In this document: in pieces, positions 5,321-6,294 of the stretch | Position numbering within the stretch: the first letter of the stretch is position 1 | Layout of the letters: each line of letters begins with the position of its first letter | Notes under the pieces: model-generated | Database searches by the model: none | What the model was told of the DNA's origin: nothing | Seen by the model: the letters and a program-made list of their open reading frames with translations, nothing else | Program-made: the position numbers and the translations under genes | From: Dehalococcoidales bacterium | GTDB taxonomy: Bacteria > Chloroflexota > Dehalococcoidia > Dehalococcoidales > UBA2162 | Direction: 5' to 3' | Assembly: GCA_020354275.1 (NCBI GenBank) | Contig: CP070645.1 | Location: forward strand, 1,032,176-1,038,469 | Length of the DNA: 6,294 nucleotides

Positions 5321-5337
5321 GGGGGGAGTTCTGTCAA
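5308..5337 (-). promoter_or_regulatory. strong sigma70-type promoter for zf-TFIIB, lemA, htpX
   Basis: On the minus strand a perfect TTGACA (5337-5332) is followed after 18 bp by TACAAT (5313-5308), five of six to consensus. The spacer includes a run of seven C. The predicted start near 5301 gives a leader of about 23 nt to GTG 5278 with the GAGGT site inside. This is the closest match to consensus in the window. Confidence 0.7.
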
Positions 5338-5387
5338 GGTGTGGTGGGTTTATAGCTTCAGATATTCAGCTTTCCCTGATGCTTCAG

Positions 5388-5870
5388 CTAGAAAAGTGAG
5401 GCGATAAAGAACCCGGCCATCACCAGGATAAGGATTATCTTGAAAAGTGTGCCGGCCACGAAACCCACGAAGGTGCCCAGTGCCGACCTCAGGGCCTGTG
5501 TTACCCTCTTACCGGCCAGCAGCTCTCCCAGGAGCGCACCGGCTAGGGGCCCGAGAATAATCCCCCAGGGGCCGAGGACGAATATCCCTACTGTAAAACC
5601 CAGGAAAGCGCCCAGGACGCCCCATTTACTCGCCTTATATTTACGGGCTCCCAGCATGGGGGCTGCCAGGTCAAGCGTCAGGGCCAGTGCCGTCAGGACG
5701 AAAAAGATAACGACGGTGGCGATAGAAATCCTGTCAAAGCCGGTGCCGATGGCATAGATAAATAGGCCCAGCCAGGCAAGGGGTATGCCAGGCAGGAGTG
5801 GTAAGACCACACCGAGCAACCCTATCAGCATGAGAATGGAGCAGATAATGGCTAACGCTACAGTCCCCAT
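5388..5870 (-). CDS. DUF456 family integral membrane protein
   Basis: A 160-residue, very hydrophobic protein of unknown function. It opens with a helix (about 4-24) leading into LPLLPGIPLAWLGLFIY (23-39), the LPGxPLxWxG motif typical of DUF456. A second helix spans about 50-70, followed by the conserved GARKYKASKWGVLGA (74-88), then glycine-rich helical segments around 85-118 including GPWGIILGPLAGALLGEL (100-117), and a last helix at about 137-158. The length and motif order agree with the family. The start ATG 5870 lacks a strong ribosome site; the predicted leader is only a few bases to about 12 nt, so initiation may be near leaderless. The gene is first of four in the same direction, but 109 bp and a separate strong promoter stand between it and the zf-TFIIB gene, so the two transcripts may be partly independent. 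Confidence 0.93.
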   Translation of the reverse strand: MGTVALAIICSILMLIGLLGVVLPLLPGIPLAWLGLFIYAIGTGFDRISIATVVIFFVLTALALTLDLAAPMLGARKYKASKWGVLGAFLGFTVGIFVLGPWGIILGPLAGALLGELLAGKRVTQALRSALGTFVGFVAGTLFKIILILVMAGFFIASLF

Positions 5871-5884
5871 CGTCCGGTGCCGCT

Positions 5885-5913
5885 ATTCTATCATAGTACT
5901 GTGCTTCTGGCGA
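5885..5913 (-). promoter_or_regulatory. possible promoter of the DUF456 gene
   Basis: TCGCCA (5913-5908) and TAGAAT (5890-5885) on the minus strand with 17 bp between; four and five matches to consensus respectively. An overlapping TATGAT lies just upstream of the -10. It would place transcription start about 8-10 nt before ATG 5870. Confidence 0.4.
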
Positions 5914-6076
5914 TTGGCGGGTCTCTACGGTTATTCAACAAGTGGCGAGGCTTGTCAGTTTTTTATATACTTTAGCATTAGTAAAATGAATCTAACATGA
6001 TAGTAGAGGGTATTCCATGGGAACAGTAGACAATGGAACACAAACCAAGCTTTCCATTTAGCTTTCCTGTCGCCTC

Positions 6077-6087
6077 AAGGGAGGTGA
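6077..6087 (+). promoter_or_regulatory. near-perfect ribosome binding site of the right-edge gene
   Basis: AAGGGAGGTGA lies directly before ATG 6090, with GGAGG five bases from the start codon. An in-frame ATG at 6033 has no such site, so 6090 is preferred. Confidence 0.8.
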
Positions 6088-6089
6088 CA

Positions 6090-6294
6090 ATGAAAATACT
6101 TGGTATTTTAGTCATATCAGTATTGGTATATCTAGGCATCTCATCATACTCGGCCATCAGAGCAATAGAGGTTCTGAGGATACCTTTAGATGACACACCT
6201 GCTTCAGTTGGTTTAACTTACGAGGATATAGAGTTTTCTAGTCGGGACAACGTAACACTAAGGGGCTGGTATATACCTGCAACAGGTGAGACTA
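6090..6294 (+). CDS. alpha/beta-hydrolase-like protein, N-terminal part only
   Basis: Only the first 68 codons are in the window; the frame is still open at the edge. Residues 3-22 (ILGILVISVLVYLGISSYSA) form a membrane anchor or uncleaved signal helix. The following YEDIEFSSRDNVTLRGWYIP (44-63) is the entry strand pair of many serine alpha/beta hydrolases (pattern V-x-F-x-S-x-D-x-x-x-L-x-G-W-Y-x-P). The catalytic serine, acid and histidine would lie beyond the window, so enzyme activity is an inference from this stretch alone. It is transcribed away from the DUF456 gene across a 219 bp divergent spacer with AT-rich, promoter-like sequence around 5950-5990, in which I cannot fix boxes. The visible part is clearly more AT-rich than the lemA-htpX cluster, which may reflect different ancestry or only local composition. 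Confidence 0.72.
   Translation, partial: MKILGILVISVLVYLGISSYSAIRAIEVLRIPLDDTPASVGLTYEDIEFSSRDNVTLRGWYIPATGET

Noticed and set aside
5952..5971. TTGTCA and TATACT as a promoter for the right-edge hydrolase
   Set aside because: The boxes are only 8 bp apart, too close for a sigma70 promoter; the region is AT-rich but no correctly spaced pair is convincing.
5978..6196. Minus-strand open frame of 72 codons at the right end
   Set aside because: It opposes the plus-strand gene that has a near-perfect ribosome site and hydrolase-like N-terminus.

Overview
The window is ordinary bacterial chromosome. It holds six complete or near-complete protein genes, one 58-codon gene that is easy to miss, and a truncated gene at the right edge. 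No tRNA, rRNA, CRISPR array, insertion sequence or phage gene is visible. Gene content (a LemA gene directly before an HtpX protease beginning MWEQIRSN, a two-ribbon zf-TFIIB protein and a DUF456 membrane protein), free use of ATA and AGG codons, and TTG/GTG start candidates fit a Chloroflexota (Dehalococcoidia-like) bacterium. That assignment is inference from gene content; there is no phylogenetic marker in the window.

Layout. Positions 1-54 hold a hairpin beyond the 3' end of a SAM-dependent methyltransferase (55-681, minus), which has a good promoter of its own at 720-748. The 307 bp spacer 682-988 holds that promoter and two hairpins. Next is a 58-residue two-helix membrane protein (989-1165, minus). 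The largest gene-poor stretch, 1166-2037, contains a consensus-like minus-strand promoter (1701-1729) and a strong intrinsic terminator (1604-1627). Together they outline an unassigned RNA of about 90 nt. A metallo-beta-lactamase-fold hydrolase (2038-2898, plus) follows and converges on the main gene cluster.

The main cluster is on the minus strand, 5870 down to 2972: DUF456 membrane protein, zf-TFIIB double zinc-ribbon protein, LemA, HtpX. A near-perfect promoter (TTGACA, 18 bp, TACAAT) lies before the zf-TFIIB gene, and its -10 box sits inside a 6-bp inverted repeat that could be an operator. LemA and HtpX point to membrane-protein quality control. The HtpX carries an unusual C-terminal extension ending in a four-cysteine zinc ribbon. 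At 6090 a plus-strand alpha/beta-hydrolase-like gene begins and runs off the window.

I do not see a clearly new multi-gene system. The items most worth a second look are the orphan small transcription unit at 1604-1694, the ribbon-tailed HtpX next to a zinc-ribbon gene with an operator-like promoter, and a hydrolase whose usual bridging aspartate appears to be cysteine.
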